From the NCBI GenBank assembly GCA_964627535.1, contig CAZVJW010000005.1, positions 62,001 through 126,000 of the forward strand: a DNA stretch of 64,000 nt. The letters are read 5' to 3'. Numbering within the stretch: position 1 is the first letter of the stretch; each line of letters opens with the position of its first letter. The notes beneath the pieces are model-generated. The model ran no database searches and was not told where the DNA came from. It saw only the letters and a list, made by a program, of their open reading frames with translations. Of this stretch, positions 1-9,065 are shown in pieces. The translations under genes and the position numbers were made by a program. The DNA comes from UBA1447 sp964627535. Lineage in GTDB: Bacteria; Bacillota; Clostridia; Oscillospirales; Acutalibacteraceae.

Positions 1-141
1 ACGGTTGTGGGACGATTGTTCGACAGTAGCGCGGTACGATAAAAGTATGACGGTAAACTGTTGCAACCTTCCGGCAGCCGTTTGACTATTATTTAACCAT
101 TGTTTAACAAATGCTATTTAAAGAAAAAGGATGGGAATATA

Positions 142-1917
142 ATGGATCTTATGGGTAAAACAAAAAGAACACATTATTGCGGAACGCTTCGAACCGCAGA
201 TATCGGAAAAGAGGTCATCGTTGCCGGCTGGGTGCAGCGGCAGCGCGATTTAGGTTCGCTTATTTTTATTGATTTGCGTGACCGTGAGGGCATCATTCAG
301 CTTGCCTTTGACCAAAACAGCAATAAGGATATTTTCGAAAAGGCATTTAACGCCCGCAGCGAGTTTGTGCTGATGGCCACGGGCATTGTCCGCGAGCGTT
401 CTTCGAAAAATAAAGACATTCCAACGGGCGACATAGAAATCGAGGTACATGAGTTGAAGGTGCTTGCTAAAAGCGAGACGCCGCCGTTCGAAATTATTGA
501 GAACTGCCAAACCTCCGAACTTACCCGTTTAAAATACCGTTACCTTGACCTTCGCCGCCCTGATTTGCAAAAGAACATCATGATGCGGCACAAAATCAGC
601 AAAATAACAAGAGACTATTTTGACGAGAATGGTTTCATTGAAATCGAAACACCGATATTGATAAGGTCCACACCGGAGGGCGCGAGGGATTTCCTTGTGC
701 CCAGCCGTGTTCACAAGGGCAGCTTTTATGCCCTGCCGCAGTCACCGCAGCTGTATAAGCAGCTTTCCATGGTCGCCGGTTTTGACCGCTACATGCAAAT
801 CGCCCGCTGTTTCCGCGACGAGGATTTGAGGGCGGACCGCCAGCCGGAATTTACACAAATAGACCTTGAAATGTCTTTCGTTGAAATTGATGATGTGCTG
901 TCGATGGTCGAAGGCTACATTCACAGGTTGTTCAAAGAAGTGCTTGGTGTCGAAATCCCAATGCCGATAAAACGGCTGACTTACAGCCAGGTGATGGAGC
1001 GTTTCGGCTCCGACAAGCCCGATACACGCTATGCTATGGAACTTTTCGATTTGAGCGAAATCGTTAAAACCTGCGATTTCAGCGTTTTCACCGGTGCTAT
1101 TGAAGGCGGCGGCAGTGTCAGAGGCATCACGGCGAAAAACGCCGTCGCAATGCTGACGCGTAAAGAAATTGACAAGCTCACGGAGTTCGTCAGGGGCATC
1201 GGCGCGAAAGGGCTCGCATGGATCAGAATGAACGAGGACGGCACAAGCACATCCTCCTTCGCGAAATTTATGACAGATGAGGAAATGGATGCAATTCTTT
1301 CAGCCGCAGGGGCGGAAGCCGGTGATGTCGTGTTTATTATCGGAGACACCAACAACAATCATGTGCTTTTGACCTTAGGCGCGCTGCGCGCTGCGGTCGC
1401 GAAGCAATTGAGTATTATCCCGAAGACCGATTATAATTTCCTTTGGGTAGTTGAATTTCCGTTTTTCGACTGGGATGAAGAGGCGGGTAAGTTTGTCGCC
1501 ATGCACCATCCGTTCACCTCGCCTATGGACGAGTGCCTGGAATACCTTGAAACCGACAAAGCGAAAGTCAGAGCGAAGGCATATGACTTGGTGCTCAACG
1601 GCATTGAGTTAAGCAGCGGTTCTATCAGAATAACCAACCCCGATTTGCAAAAGCGCATGTTCTCGCTCTTGGGATTAAGCGACGAGGAAGCCTATTCGAA
1701 ATTCGGTTACCTGACCGATGCCTTCAAATACGGTGCGCCTCCCCACGGCGGTATGGGTTTGGGATTGGATAGATTGATTATGCAAATGCTCGGGTGCGAG
1801 AGCCTTCGCGATGTGGTCGCCTATCCCAAGGTGCAAAACGCTTCGGAGCCGATGACGGAATGCCCTGCAGGCGTGGATGAAATCCAGCTGAAGGACTTGG
1901 GGTTGAAGTTAGTATAA
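142..1917 (+). CDS. aspS: aspartyl-tRNA synthetase
   Basis: Class II aminoacyl-tRNA synthetase that charges tRNA-Asp with aspartate in the cytoplasm; 591 aa, the usual bacterial length. Visible in order: an N-terminal OB-fold anticodon-binding domain (GWVQRQRDLGSLIF near residue 30), the catalytic core (motif 2 region FRDEDLRADRQPEFTQ), the bacterial GAD insertion (about residues 270-410), and motif 3 (GLGLDRL) near the C-terminus. The OB-fold has Leu where non-discriminating AspRS enzymes often carry His (RRDHG), which suggests a discriminating enzyme; this is inference. The ATG at 142 was chosen because AAAGGATGGG precedes it by about 6 nt; a TTG at 100 is in frame but has no ribosome binding site. 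It is monocistronic, followed by a strong terminator. Confidence 0.97.
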   Translation: MDLMGKTKRTHYCGTLRTADIGKEVIVAGWVQRQRDLGSLIFIDLRDREGIIQLAFDQNSNKDIFEKAFNARSEFVLMATGIVRERSSKNKDIPTGDIEIEVHELKVLAKSETPPFEIIENCQTSELTRLKYRYLDLRRPDLQKNIMMRHKISKITRDYFDENGFIEIETPILIRSTPEGARDFLVPSRVHKGSFYALPQSPQLYKQLSMVAGFDRYMQIARCFRDEDLRADRQPEFTQIDLEMSFVEIDDVLSMVEGYIHRLFKEVLGVEIPMPIKRLTYSQVMERFGSDKPDTRYAMELFDLSEIVKTCDFSVFTGAIEGGGSVRGITAKNAVAMLTRKEIDKLTEFVRGIGAKGLAWIRMNEDGTSTSSFAKFMTDEEMDAILSAAGAEAGDVVFIIGDTNNNHVLLTLGALRAAVAKQLSIIPKTDYNFLWVVEFPFFDWDEEAGKFVAMHHPFTSPMDECLEYLETDKAKVRAKAYDLVLNGIELSSGSIRITNPDLQKRMFSLLGLSDEEAYSKFGYLTDAFKYGAPPHGGMGLGLDRLIMQMLGCESLRDVVAYPKVQNASEPMTECPAGVDEIQLKDLGLKLV

Positions 1918-1946
1918 CTATTTCCCGATTGCAATTCTTTTATTGA

Positions 1947-1986
1947 AAAAGCCTTGAAAGTGTGATAAAATACTTTCAAGGCTTTT
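1947..1986 (+). terminator. rho-independent terminator after aspS
   Basis: A perfect 15-bp inverted repeat (AAAAGCCTTGAAAGT and its complement) encloses a 10-nt loop, and the 3' arm ends in a T run. It lies 30 nt after the aspS stop codon. Confidence 0.9.
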
Positions 1987-2031
1987 GTATTCCGCAGTAT
2001 ACAAAAAATAAACCGGTTTTATTTTGGACTA

Positions 2032-2140
2032 TAATACTAAAACACTCTTAAAAACCTAACTAAAAATTCCGCACAAAACCGCATAAATCAAGGCTTTTGC
2101 TTGATTTTTTTAGAGGTTTTTTAATCGTGTATTAGTATAA
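2032..2140. repeat. palindromic intergenic element, TAATACTAA-ended (copy A)
   Basis: About 109 bp of imperfect inverted repeat running from TAATACTAA to ATTAGTATAA. The two arms share ACAC-TTAAAAACCT and TAAAAA blocks and enclose an inner hairpin (ATCAAGGC / GCTTGAT). A second copy, similar base by base across most of its length, lies at 25475-25576. The element is non-coding, sits between two genes and resembles a small MITE without a transposase in the window. Confidence 0.65.
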
Positions 2141-2176
2141 CAAACGAAACCAATTGGATTTTGGGAGGGTATAGAA

Positions 2177-3022
2177 ATGGATTTGCAAAAACCGGTCATT
2201 CAGATAATAAAAGAGAGAATATCCTGCAGGTCATTTGACAAAAAGAAAAACAATGATGCTGCGTTAAAAACGCTGAGTGATTTTATTGACGAAATAAATA
2301 AGGAGGCCAAGTCGAAAGTCAGGTTTATGCTGACCGGTAAGCAGAGCAACCACGATGATTCCGCCGAAAAGCTCGGAACTTACGGTGTCATATCGGGCGC
2401 TAATATATACATAATAGGTGTTGTGAACAAAACCGAAAAGGATGAAGTTGAATTCGGATATCTGTTTGAAAAAATCGTTCTCTTTGCGACAGCTCAAGGG
2501 CTTGGCACTTGTTGGCTCGGCGGAACTTTTAAAAGAAACGATTTTGAGCAAAAAGCAGCTTTGGAGGAAAATGAATTCATCCCGATTGTTTCTCCGGTAG
2601 GAAACAAGAGAGAAAAAACAAGGCTTTTGGATATGGCGATGAGGGCGGGCGCCGGTTCAAATAAAAGGAAACCATGGCATGAATTGTTTTTTGACAGAAA
2701 TGAGGCCACACCGCTAACGGAGGAAGCCGCAGGCGAATACAAAACTGTTTTGGAAATGGTTCAGATTGCTCCTTCCGCCTCGAACAAACAGCCCTGGCGG
2801 ATAATAAAGGATGGAAACAAATATATGTTCTATATTTGCCGGAACGACGGTTACGGCATGGCGAGTTACGATTTGCAGAAAAATGATTTGGGCATAGCAA
2901 TGTGCCATTTTGAACTTGCGGCAAAAGAACTGGGGCTGAAAGGTGGTTGGGTAAAAGAGCAGCCCGATGACAAACCGGAAAAATGGGAATATGTCAGCAC
3001 CTGGCTGGCGGACAGTGACTAA
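2177..3022 (+). CDS. nitroreductase family protein (TM1586-like)
   Basis: Probable FMN-dependent oxidoreductase of the tandem TM1586-type nitroreductase family, 281 aa and cytoplasmic. The N-terminal half has the nitroreductase opening (IKERISCRSFD), and the second half has the IAPSASNKQPWR segment that contributes to FMN binding in this superfamily. In this family two nitroreductase-like halves are joined in one chain, which matches the length here. The start follows GGGAGGG by 8-9 nt. It stands alone between a repeat element and a terminator, so its physiological substrate cannot be read from context. Confidence 0.85.
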   Translation: MDLQKPVIQIIKERISCRSFDKKKNNDAALKTLSDFIDEINKEAKSKVRFMLTGKQSNHDDSAEKLGTYGVISGANIYIIGVVNKTEKDEVEFGYLFEKIVLFATAQGLGTCWLGGTFKRNDFEQKAALEENEFIPIVSPVGNKREKTRLLDMAMRAGAGSNKRKPWHELFFDRNEATPLTEEAAGEYKTVLEMVQIAPSASNKQPWRIIKDGNKYMFYICRNDGYGMASYDLQKNDLGIAMCHFELAAKELGLKGGWVKEQPDDKPEKWEYVSTWLADSD

Positions 3023-3060
3023 AAGAGATTTTTATAAAACAAATATATATGCGATAGCCA

Positions 3061-3100
3061 TCGCCGCATTTTTAGCGAAAATGCGGCGAAGGTTTCCTTT
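3061..3100 (+). terminator. terminator after nitroreductase gene
   Basis: A perfect 12-bp stem (TCGCCGCATTTT with its complement) encloses a 5-nt loop and is followed by a weak T-rich stretch. It lies 38 nt downstream of the stop codon. Confidence 0.7.
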
Positions 3101-3123
3101 TGAGCAATTTTCAGAAGTATTTG

Positions 3124-3152
3124 TTGTAAATATATAATAATGATGATATAAT
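3124..3152 (+). promoter_or_regulatory. putative sigma-A promoter of the opp operon
   Basis: TTGTAA and TATAAT are separated by 17 nt, 85 bp upstream of oppB. The surrounding A+T-rich sequence makes chance matches possible. Confidence 0.5.
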
Positions 3153-3236
3153 CAAATAAAATTAGTTGTTAATTACCAAATAAATGGCATTGACGATGTT
3201 TAAAATGAATAACTATGTAAACCGGAGTGTGAAAAT

Positions 3237-4148
3237 ATGTGGAAATATGTCCTTAAAAGGGTTGCGCTTGCAATATTTACAATATTTATTATTATTGCAA
3301 TCACATTTTTTGTCATGAACGCCATTCCCGGCGGTCCTTTCCAAAAGGAAAAAGCTCCTCAACCCGAGGTTCAACGAATGCTTGAAGCACGTTTTAATTT
3401 GGACAAGCCCGTTTGGGAACAGTTTGTAATCTATTTAAACAACTTGTTTCACGGGGACTTTGGCATTTCTCTTAAAACAGGCAGAGAGATTTCCACTGTT
3501 ATTTGGGAATCGTTTACAATATCGGCAAAAATCGGAGGGGCCGCAATCGTTGTCGCCCTTATCCCCGGGCTTGTTTTCGGCTCAATAGCCGCTCTTACGC
3601 GAAACAAGTGGCCCGATAGACTTATTATGTTTTCTTCCACCGTTTTTGTAGCCGTACCGAGTTTTGTGCTTGCAACGCTTCTGTTGCTGATTTTCAGCTT
3701 AAAATTGGGGCTGGTACCGGTTTGGAGCGTTAATAATCAAAGCTATATTTTACCGATAATCTCCCTCGCTCTCTATCCGATGTCCTATATTACCAGATTG
3801 ACCAGGTCGAGTATGCTGGACGCTCTCGGTCAGGATTATATCAGAACCGCCCGCGCAAAGGGAGTATCGGAGACAAGGGTGATTTTTAAGCACGCACTTA
3901 GAAATGCGCTCATTCCCGTTGTCACCTACCTTGGCCCGATGACCGCATATATTATAACCGGCAGCCTTGTTGTGGAAACGGTTTTTACCATAGGCGGACT
4001 CGGCACAAAATTTGTCTCCTGCATTAACAACAGGGATTATCCGCTGATTATGGCAACGACTATTTTCCTTGCTATACTGCTTGTTATGCTGACATTGATA
4101 AGCGATCTATTTTATAGGCTGGTTGACCCGAGAATAAACTTTGATTAG
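3237..4148 (+). CDS. oppB: oligopeptide ABC transporter permease OppB
   Basis: Membrane permease of a peptide/nickel-type (Opp/Dpp) ABC importer, 303 aa. It has an N-terminal membrane helix (about residues 8-30), the family's extracytoplasmic stretch (AIPGGPF, ARFNLDKP), then five further hydrophobic segments and the EAA loop (DYIRTARAKGVSETRVIFKHALRNAL written in pieces: DYIRTARAKG, then HALRNAL) that docks on the ATPases. First gene of oppBCDF; the next gene starts 14 nt after its stop. It pairs with OppC to form the channel through which OppD and OppF drive uptake. Confidence 0.95.
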   Translation: MWKYVLKRVALAIFTIFIIIAITFFVMNAIPGGPFQKEKAPQPEVQRMLEARFNLDKPVWEQFVIYLNNLFHGDFGISLKTGREISTVIWESFTISAKIGGAAIVVALIPGLVFGSIAALTRNKWPDRLIMFSSTVFVAVPSFVLATLLLLIFSLKLGLVPVWSVNNQSYILPIISLALYPMSYITRLTRSSMLDALGQDYIRTARAKGVSETRVIFKHALRNALIPVVTYLGPMTAYIITGSLVVETVFTIGGLGTKFVSCINNRDYPLIMATTIFLAILLVMLTLISDLFYRLVDPRINFD

Positions 4149-4162
4149 AGAGGGTGAGAAGA

Positions 4163-5236
4163 ATGAGCAAAAATGAAAACTTCCCGAAAAAGAAACCTTT
4201 CAGCATGCAGATTGACCTGTCCAAGTTTTCACCTGCTACGGATGAAGAAAAAACCCAAATTAACCAGATGCTGGAATCAACTACCTTTTTCAAAGACGGA
4301 ATGAGGAAGCTTTTCAAAAATCCGCTCGCGGTGATAAGCATCGTTGTTCTTTTCATGATTATACTTACCATATTTATAGCTCCGATTATATCCCCCTACG
4401 GTTATGAAGAAATGATAACCGTTGACGGCGTCAGAGACAGAACCGCCAAAAATCTGCCTCCTTTTACTTATTCGGAAAATGAAAAGGCTGCTATTAAATC
4501 GGGGGAGAAAATTTTCCCTCATATATTCGGCACCGATCAACTCAACCGTGATTATTTCATCCGTGTTGTATATGGTACAAGAGTTTCGCTTACAGTCGGT
4601 CTTTTTGCCAGCATCATTGTGCTTATAATCGGTTTGATATACGGCTCAATAAGTGGTTATTTCGGCGGGAAGGTGGATCTGATATTGATGCGTATCGTCG
4701 ATATCATATATGCCCTGCCGGATATGCTGATGATTATTCTGCTGGCCGTCGTGCTTGACTCAACGCTGTCAAAAGTTCTTGAAGGGACGGTGTTTGCAAG
4801 ACTCGGAACCAATATGATAAGCATTTTTATCGTTTTCGGGCTTTTATATTGGGTTTCGATGGCACGGCTTGTCAGAGGACAAATACTTTCAATTAAAGAA
4901 AACGAATATATTCTTGCCGCAAAGGCTTTGGGCGCGAAACCTAACAGAATTATAAGAAAGCATATTCTGCCAAACTGCATAAGCGTTATTATAATAACGA
5001 CAGCCCTTCAGATTCCTTCCGCCATTTTTACTGAAAGCTTTTTGAGCTTTGTTGGTTTAGGCGTCCAGGCTCCTATGCCAAGTCTCGGCTCACTTGCCAG
5101 CGCCGCCCGTGAAGGACTGCAAAGTTATCCCTACAAATTATTGTTCCCTGCGATGACAATTTGTCTGATAGTCCTGTCATTCAACCTTCTCGGAGACGGT
5201 TTACGGGATGCTTTTGATCCCAAACTGAGGAGGTAG
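4163..5236 (+). CDS. oppC: oligopeptide ABC transporter permease OppC
   Basis: Second permease of the peptide importer, 357 aa. It has a cytoplasmic N-terminal tail of about 55 residues, a first helix (LAVISIVVLFMIILTIF), then a long periplasmic-side loop with the OppC_N signature (HIFGTDQLNRDYFIR). The core helices and EAA loop follow (EYILAAKALGAKPNRIIRKH), ending in LGDGLRDAFDPKLR, typical of OppC/DppC. The ATG at 4163 follows AGAGAGGGTGAG; a GTG 9 nt upstream lies inside that ribosome binding site and was rejected. It is co-transcribed with oppB and oppD. Confidence 0.95.
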   Translation: MSKNENFPKKKPFSMQIDLSKFSPATDEEKTQINQMLESTTFFKDGMRKLFKNPLAVISIVVLFMIILTIFIAPIISPYGYEEMITVDGVRDRTAKNLPPFTYSENEKAAIKSGEKIFPHIFGTDQLNRDYFIRVVYGTRVSLTVGLFASIIVLIIGLIYGSISGYFGGKVDLILMRIVDIIYALPDMLMIILLAVVLDSTLSKVLEGTVFARLGTNMISIFIVFGLLYWVSMARLVRGQILSIKENEYILAAKALGAKPNRIIRKHILPNCISVIIITTALQIPSAIFTESFLSFVGLGVQAPMPSLGSLASAAREGLQSYPYKLLFPAMTICLIVLSFNLLGDGLRDAFDPKLRR

Positions 5237-5240
5237 AAAA

Positions 5241-6245
5241 ATGAGTGATGCATTGCTTCAAGTAAAAGATTTAAAAACTTCTTTTTTTACCGGATCGGGA
5301 GAGGTTAAAGCCGTCAACGGTGTTTCCTTTGTACTCGAAGAGGGAAAAGTACTCGGAATCGTCGGTGAATCGGGCAGCGGAAAAAGCGTAACCGCCTATT
5401 CGATAATGCAGATACTTACCGACCCGGGTAAAATTGTGGGAGGCAGCATTTTATTTAAAGGCGCGGACCTTACAAAATTCTCAAAAAAGCAGATGCGTGA
5501 AGTGCGCGGAAGCAAAATCAGCATCATCTTTCAGGACCCGATGACCTCTTTAAACCCTGTTTACACCATCGGCAATCAAATTGAAGAAGCTATCCGGCTT
5601 CATACCGACAGAAGTAAAAAAGAAATAAAAGCAAGAGCAATAGAGATGCTGACCCTTGTCGGCGTCAATGAGCCTACACGCAGAGTTAAGCAATATCCAT
5701 ATGAGCTTTCGGGCGGTATGCGCCAGCGCGTCATGATTGCTATTGCCTTAGCATGCGAGCCGGATATTCTTATCGCCGATGAACCTACAACCGCTCTTGA
5801 TGTGACCATACAGGCGCAGATTCTTGAACTGATGCAGGAACTTCAGAAAAAGTTGAGTATGGCTATCATTATGATTACTCATGACCTTGGTGTTATCGCG
5901 GATATGTGTGATGAAATCATCGTAATGTACGGCGGAAGGGTTTGCGAAAGAGGCAATGCAGAAGATATTTTCTACGACCCGAAGCACGAATATACCAAAG
6001 GTTTGCTCCATTCCATACCGAGCACGGTAAAGTCAAATGGACGGCTAATATCGATTGCGGGAACACCTATTGATATGATGAATTTGCCAAGCGGATGCCC
6101 GTTCTTTTCAAGGTGCGGCAGAGCAATGAAAATTTGCCTGAACGAACCGCCGGAGGAAATCCGTGTCAGCGAAACACATCTTGCCTCTTGCTGGGTAAAT
6201 ATCAAAGATTTGATTGATGCGGAAAAAGCAGAGGAGGCGAAATAA
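5241..6245 (+). CDS. oppD: oligopeptide ABC transporter ATPase OppD
   Basis: Cytoplasmic ATPase, 334 aa. It shows Walker A (GESGSGKSV), the ABC signature (LSGGMRQRV) and Walker B (ILIADEPT) in order. The C-terminal oligopeptide/dipeptide extension has four cysteines (GCPFFSRC, ICL, ASCW); in some DppD/OppD proteins such a cluster binds an iron-sulfur centre, which is not shown here. It begins 4 nt after oppC and its stop overlaps the start of oppF by one base (TAATG), indicating translational coupling. Confidence 0.96.
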   Translation: MSDALLQVKDLKTSFFTGSGEVKAVNGVSFVLEEGKVLGIVGESGSGKSVTAYSIMQILTDPGKIVGGSILFKGADLTKFSKKQMREVRGSKISIIFQDPMTSLNPVYTIGNQIEEAIRLHTDRSKKEIKARAIEMLTLVGVNEPTRRVKQYPYELSGGMRQRVMIAIALACEPDILIADEPTTALDVTIQAQILELMQELQKKLSMAIIMITHDLGVIADMCDEIIVMYGGRVCERGNAEDIFYDPKHEYTKGLLHSIPSTVKSNGRLISIAGTPIDMMNLPSGCPFFSRCGRAMKICLNEPPEEIRVSETHLASCWVNIKDLIDAEKAEEAK

Positions 6246-7204
6246 TGAGCGAAGTTCTCGTTGAAGTGAAACATTTAAAACAGTATTTTATGGTTAAAAC
6301 AGGTCTTTTTAAAAGCACTCCTCTCAAGGCTGTTGACGATGTTTCCTTCACAATCAATATGGGTGAGACGCTCGGCCTCGTAGGTGAATCGGGCTGCGGT
6401 AAAACCACCGTTGGCCGCTCTATGTTGAACCTTTATACGCCAACCGGGGGTGAAGTGTTTTTCAGAGGTGAAAAAATCGATACAAAAAGCATGAAACACT
6501 TATGCTGCGGCATGCAGATGGTTTTTCAGGACCCTTACTCCTCCTTGAACCCGAGAATGACAGTTTCGGACATTATCGGAGAGCCTCTCGATATTCACCA
6601 TATGTGCGCCAACAAGGAGGAAAGAAAAAAAAGAATTACCGAGATTATGGAACTTGTCGGCCTTAACAGCGAGCATGCGCGCAGGTATGCCCACGAGTTC
6701 AGCGGAGGACAGCGGCAAAGGATAGGGATTGCCCGTGCCATTGCGCTTAACCCGAGTTTTATTGTCTGTGACGAATCCGTATCGGCGCTTGACGTTTCAA
6801 TTCAAGCTCAGATTATCAACATGTTCAAGGACTTGCAGGCTAAGCTCGGGCTTTCTTACCTGTTTATCGCCCATGATATTCATGTTGTCAACCATATGAG
6901 CAACCGTGTTGCGGTTATGTATCTCGGAAAGATTATTGAAATGGGTGACACCGATGATATAAATGACAGCCCGACTCATCCTTACACGGTTTCTTTGCTT
7001 TCCGCGATACCTGTTGCGGACCCGAGAGAATCAAAAAAACGCAGGCGAATTATCCTTGAGGGCGATGTTCCAAGCCCTCTCCATGTCCCGAGCGGCTGCA
7101 CCTTCAGAACAAGGTGCCGCTATGCAAGCGAAAAATGCGCTGAGGAATTTCCTCCGCTTGCGGATAGAGGTAAAAATCACTTTGTAGCTTGTTGGAACAA
7201 GTAA
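6245..7204 (+). CDS. oppF: oligopeptide ABC transporter ATPase OppF
   Basis: Partner ATPase of OppD, 319 aa, forming the heterodimeric motor. It shows Walker A (GESGCGKTT), signature (FSGGQRQRI) and Walker B (FIVCDESVSALD), and a C-terminal extension again carrying four cysteines (GCTFRTRC, KC, ACW). The gene overlaps oppD by one base and ends the run of transport genes. A separate strong promoter lies 3 nt past its stop, so the binding-protein gene downstream can be made at a different level. Confidence 0.96.
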   Translation: MSEVLVEVKHLKQYFMVKTGLFKSTPLKAVDDVSFTINMGETLGLVGESGCGKTTVGRSMLNLYTPTGGEVFFRGEKIDTKSMKHLCCGMQMVFQDPYSSLNPRMTVSDIIGEPLDIHHMCANKEERKKRITEIMELVGLNSEHARRYAHEFSGGQRQRIGIARAIALNPSFIVCDESVSALDVSIQAQIINMFKDLQAKLGLSYLFIAHDIHVVNHMSNRVAVMYLGKIIEMGDTDDINDSPTHPYTVSLLSAIPVADPRESKKRRRIILEGDVPSPLHVPSGCTFRTRCRYASEKCAEEFPPLADRGKNHFVACWNK

Positions 7205-7207
7205 TAC

Positions 7208-7236
7208 TTGACAAAAATAGAAATTTATGGTAAAAT
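7208..7236 (+). promoter_or_regulatory. strong sigma-A promoter for the binding-protein gene
   Basis: A consensus TTGACA, a 17-nt spacer and TAAAAT begin 3 nt after the oppF stop and 65 nt before the next start codon. A dedicated promoter fits the usual need for excess binding protein over permease. Confidence 0.75.
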
Positions 7237-7251
7237 TTTTTGTGAACTGTG

Positions 7252-7273
7252 TTTTATTCGACAACGAATAAAA
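7252..7273 (+). promoter_or_regulatory. hairpin in the leader of the binding-protein gene
   Basis: A perfect 9-bp inverted repeat (TTTTATTCG / CGAATAAAA) encloses ACAA, between the promoter at 7208 and the ribosome binding site at 7289-7294. It could be a regulator operator or an mRNA-stabilising stem; the sequence does not decide. Confidence 0.5.
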
Positions 7274-7300
7274 TGTAGAAATAAATATGGAGGTAATAGC

Positions 7301-9040
7301 ATGAAAGTAAAAAGACTCATCGCAATGCTTATGGCGGCCACATTGTTCGTTACCTGTTTTGCAGCCTGCGCAAAAAGCGATACGGACAAAACAACAACCC
7401 AAGGAACCACGGCGAATACTGTTAGCGTAACCACAGACAACTGGTCGGAATATGACAGTCTTATCGCCAAAATAAAATCCTCAACCGATTTTACCGCACG
7501 TGAAGCGCTGATGCATCAAGCAGAAGATATTCTTATGGCTACCGGCGCAGTTTGCCCAATTTACTATTACAACGACAGCTACATGATGAAAACCGGCATG
7601 AACGGCTTCTTCGCAACACCAACGGGCTATAAGTTCTTTATGTACGCAACCTTACCGGGCGCAACAAAACTCAGAATTAACATCGCCAGCGAGCCGGACA
7701 AACTTGACCCGGCGCTCAACACGACGGTTGACGGCGCCATCCTTGCCGCAAACTCCTTTGCCGGGCTTTACACATATGGCTCCGACGGCAAAGTCATCCC
7801 GGCGCTTGCAAAAGGTTTTACAGTTACTGCCGACGGATTAACCTACACCTTTACAATGAAAGACAACTTGAAATGGTCAGACGGCTCCGCACTTACTGCC
7901 AAAGACCTCGAGTATTCCTGGAAACGCTCCGTTAATCCGGCAACAGCATCCGATTATTCTTATATGTTCAACGGTATTGCCGGCTTTGATGACAATAATA
8001 TAAATGTCAAAGCATCCGAAGACGGCAAAATATTTACGGTTGTTCTTTCCGCTCCGTGTGCTTATTTCCTTGACCTTTGCGCTTTCCCGACATTTTTTGC
8101 CGTTAAACAGAGCGCTGTCGAGGCAGGAGCAACAGCGGAAAATCCGGGCGCATGGGCCACAGAGGCCGGTTTTGTTTCGAGCGGAGCCTATACACTTCAA
8201 AGCTGGAAACACGATGAAAGCATGGTTTATGTTAAAAATCCAAACTATTGGGATGCCGCCAATGTAAAAATGGATACGCTTGAATTTATGCTTTCCGCGG
8301 ATGATACGGCAATATACGCCGCTTATAATGCAGGCAACCTTGACTTTATTGACACTATTCCAAATGATGAGATTGCAAAGCTTAAAACAAATCCGGAATT
8401 CTATACGGTTGACTCGCTGGGCACTTATTATGTTTGCTTCAATGTTAAAGCCGCTTTATTTGCTGGTAAAACCGCAGAACAGGCAGCCAACATGAGAAAA
8501 GGTCTCAGTCTGCTTATTGACAGAAGCTATATTGTCGAAACCGTCGGGCAGACCGGTCAAAAAATCGCAAATTCATTTATCCCCGAAAAGATGAAGGATG
8601 GTCACGGCGGGGTATATAAATCCAACGATACCGCTTATACTTATAAGGTTAAGGACGATGTCGGTTATTATCGGCTTGGAACCACTGAAGCCGATTATCA
8701 GGCAAATGTTACCGATGGAATCGCTTTGCTCAAAGAAGCGGGATTTAAATTCGATGCTTCGAACAAACTCGACGCGTCCACCCCGATTTCATTTGAATAT
8801 CCTGTCAATGAAAACACCGGGCATGTAGCTATTGCACAATGCATGCAGCAGGATTTCGCAAGTTATGGCATAACCATGACAATTAAGACCGTTGACTGGG
8901 CCAATTTCGTTAATGAGAGAAAAGCAGGCAATTTCACAATCGCCCGCAACGGCTGGATTGCCGACTTTGATGACCCCATTAATATGCTTGAAATGTGGGG
9001 AACCACAAGCGGCAACAACGATTGCCAGTTCGGGAAATAA
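7301..9040 (+). CDS. peptide-binding lipoprotein (OppA-like) with circularly permuted domain order
   Basis: Extracellular solute-binding protein (SBP family 5) of the adjacent Opp importer, 579 aa. The signal peptide ends in a lipobox (FAAC, lipidated Cys23), followed by a Thr-rich linker. Residues 47-117 (NWSEYDSLIAKIKSS to GYKFFMYA) match what is normally the C-terminal end of OppA proteins. The usual mature N-terminus (LRINIASEPDKLDPAL) only starts near residue 123. The protein then stops at SGNNDCQFGK, exactly where the displaced segment would normally follow. Joining the last residue to residue 46 would restore the standard order. The start at 7301 follows GGAGGT; an upstream in-frame TTG overlaps the -35 box and is rejected. 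Peptide binding is inferred from family and context. Confidence 0.9.
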   Translation: MKVKRLIAMLMAATLFVTCFAACAKSDTDKTTTQGTTANTVSVTTDNWSEYDSLIAKIKSSTDFTAREALMHQAEDILMATGAVCPIYYYNDSYMMKTGMNGFFATPTGYKFFMYATLPGATKLRINIASEPDKLDPALNTTVDGAILAANSFAGLYTYGSDGKVIPALAKGFTVTADGLTYTFTMKDNLKWSDGSALTAKDLEYSWKRSVNPATASDYSYMFNGIAGFDDNNINVKASEDGKIFTVVLSAPCAYFLDLCAFPTFFAVKQSAVEAGATAENPGAWATEAGFVSSGAYTLQSWKHDESMVYVKNPNYWDAANVKMDTLEFMLSADDTAIYAAYNAGNLDFIDTIPNDEIAKLKTNPEFYTVDSLGTYYVCFNVKAALFAGKTAEQAANMRKGLSLLIDRSYIVETVGQTGQKIANSFIPEKMKDGHGGVYKSNDTAYTYKVKDDVGYYRLGTTEADYQANVTDGIALLKEAGFKFDASNKLDASTPISFEYPVNENTGHVAIAQCMQQDFASYGITMTIKTVDWANFVNERKAGNFTIARNGWIADFDDPINMLEMWGTTSGNNDCQFGK

Positions 9041-9065
9041 TGTAACCCATCCGTAATAATTTTCA

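Noticed and set aside
1..99. Possible regulatory region or repeat before aspS (similar words near 14930-14985)
   Set aside because: The shared TTGTT/AACGATTG words are short and low in complexity; no promoter or T-box-like structure could be supported.
100..141. TTG-initiated N-terminal extension of aspS
   Set aside because: No ribosome binding site before the TTG, whereas AAAGGATGGG precedes the ATG at 142, and the extension is unlike AspRS N-termini.
7208..7300. TTG start of the binding-protein gene at 7208
   Set aside because: It coincides with the -35 box of a consensus promoter and precedes the clear GGAGGT and lipoprotein signal start at 7301.
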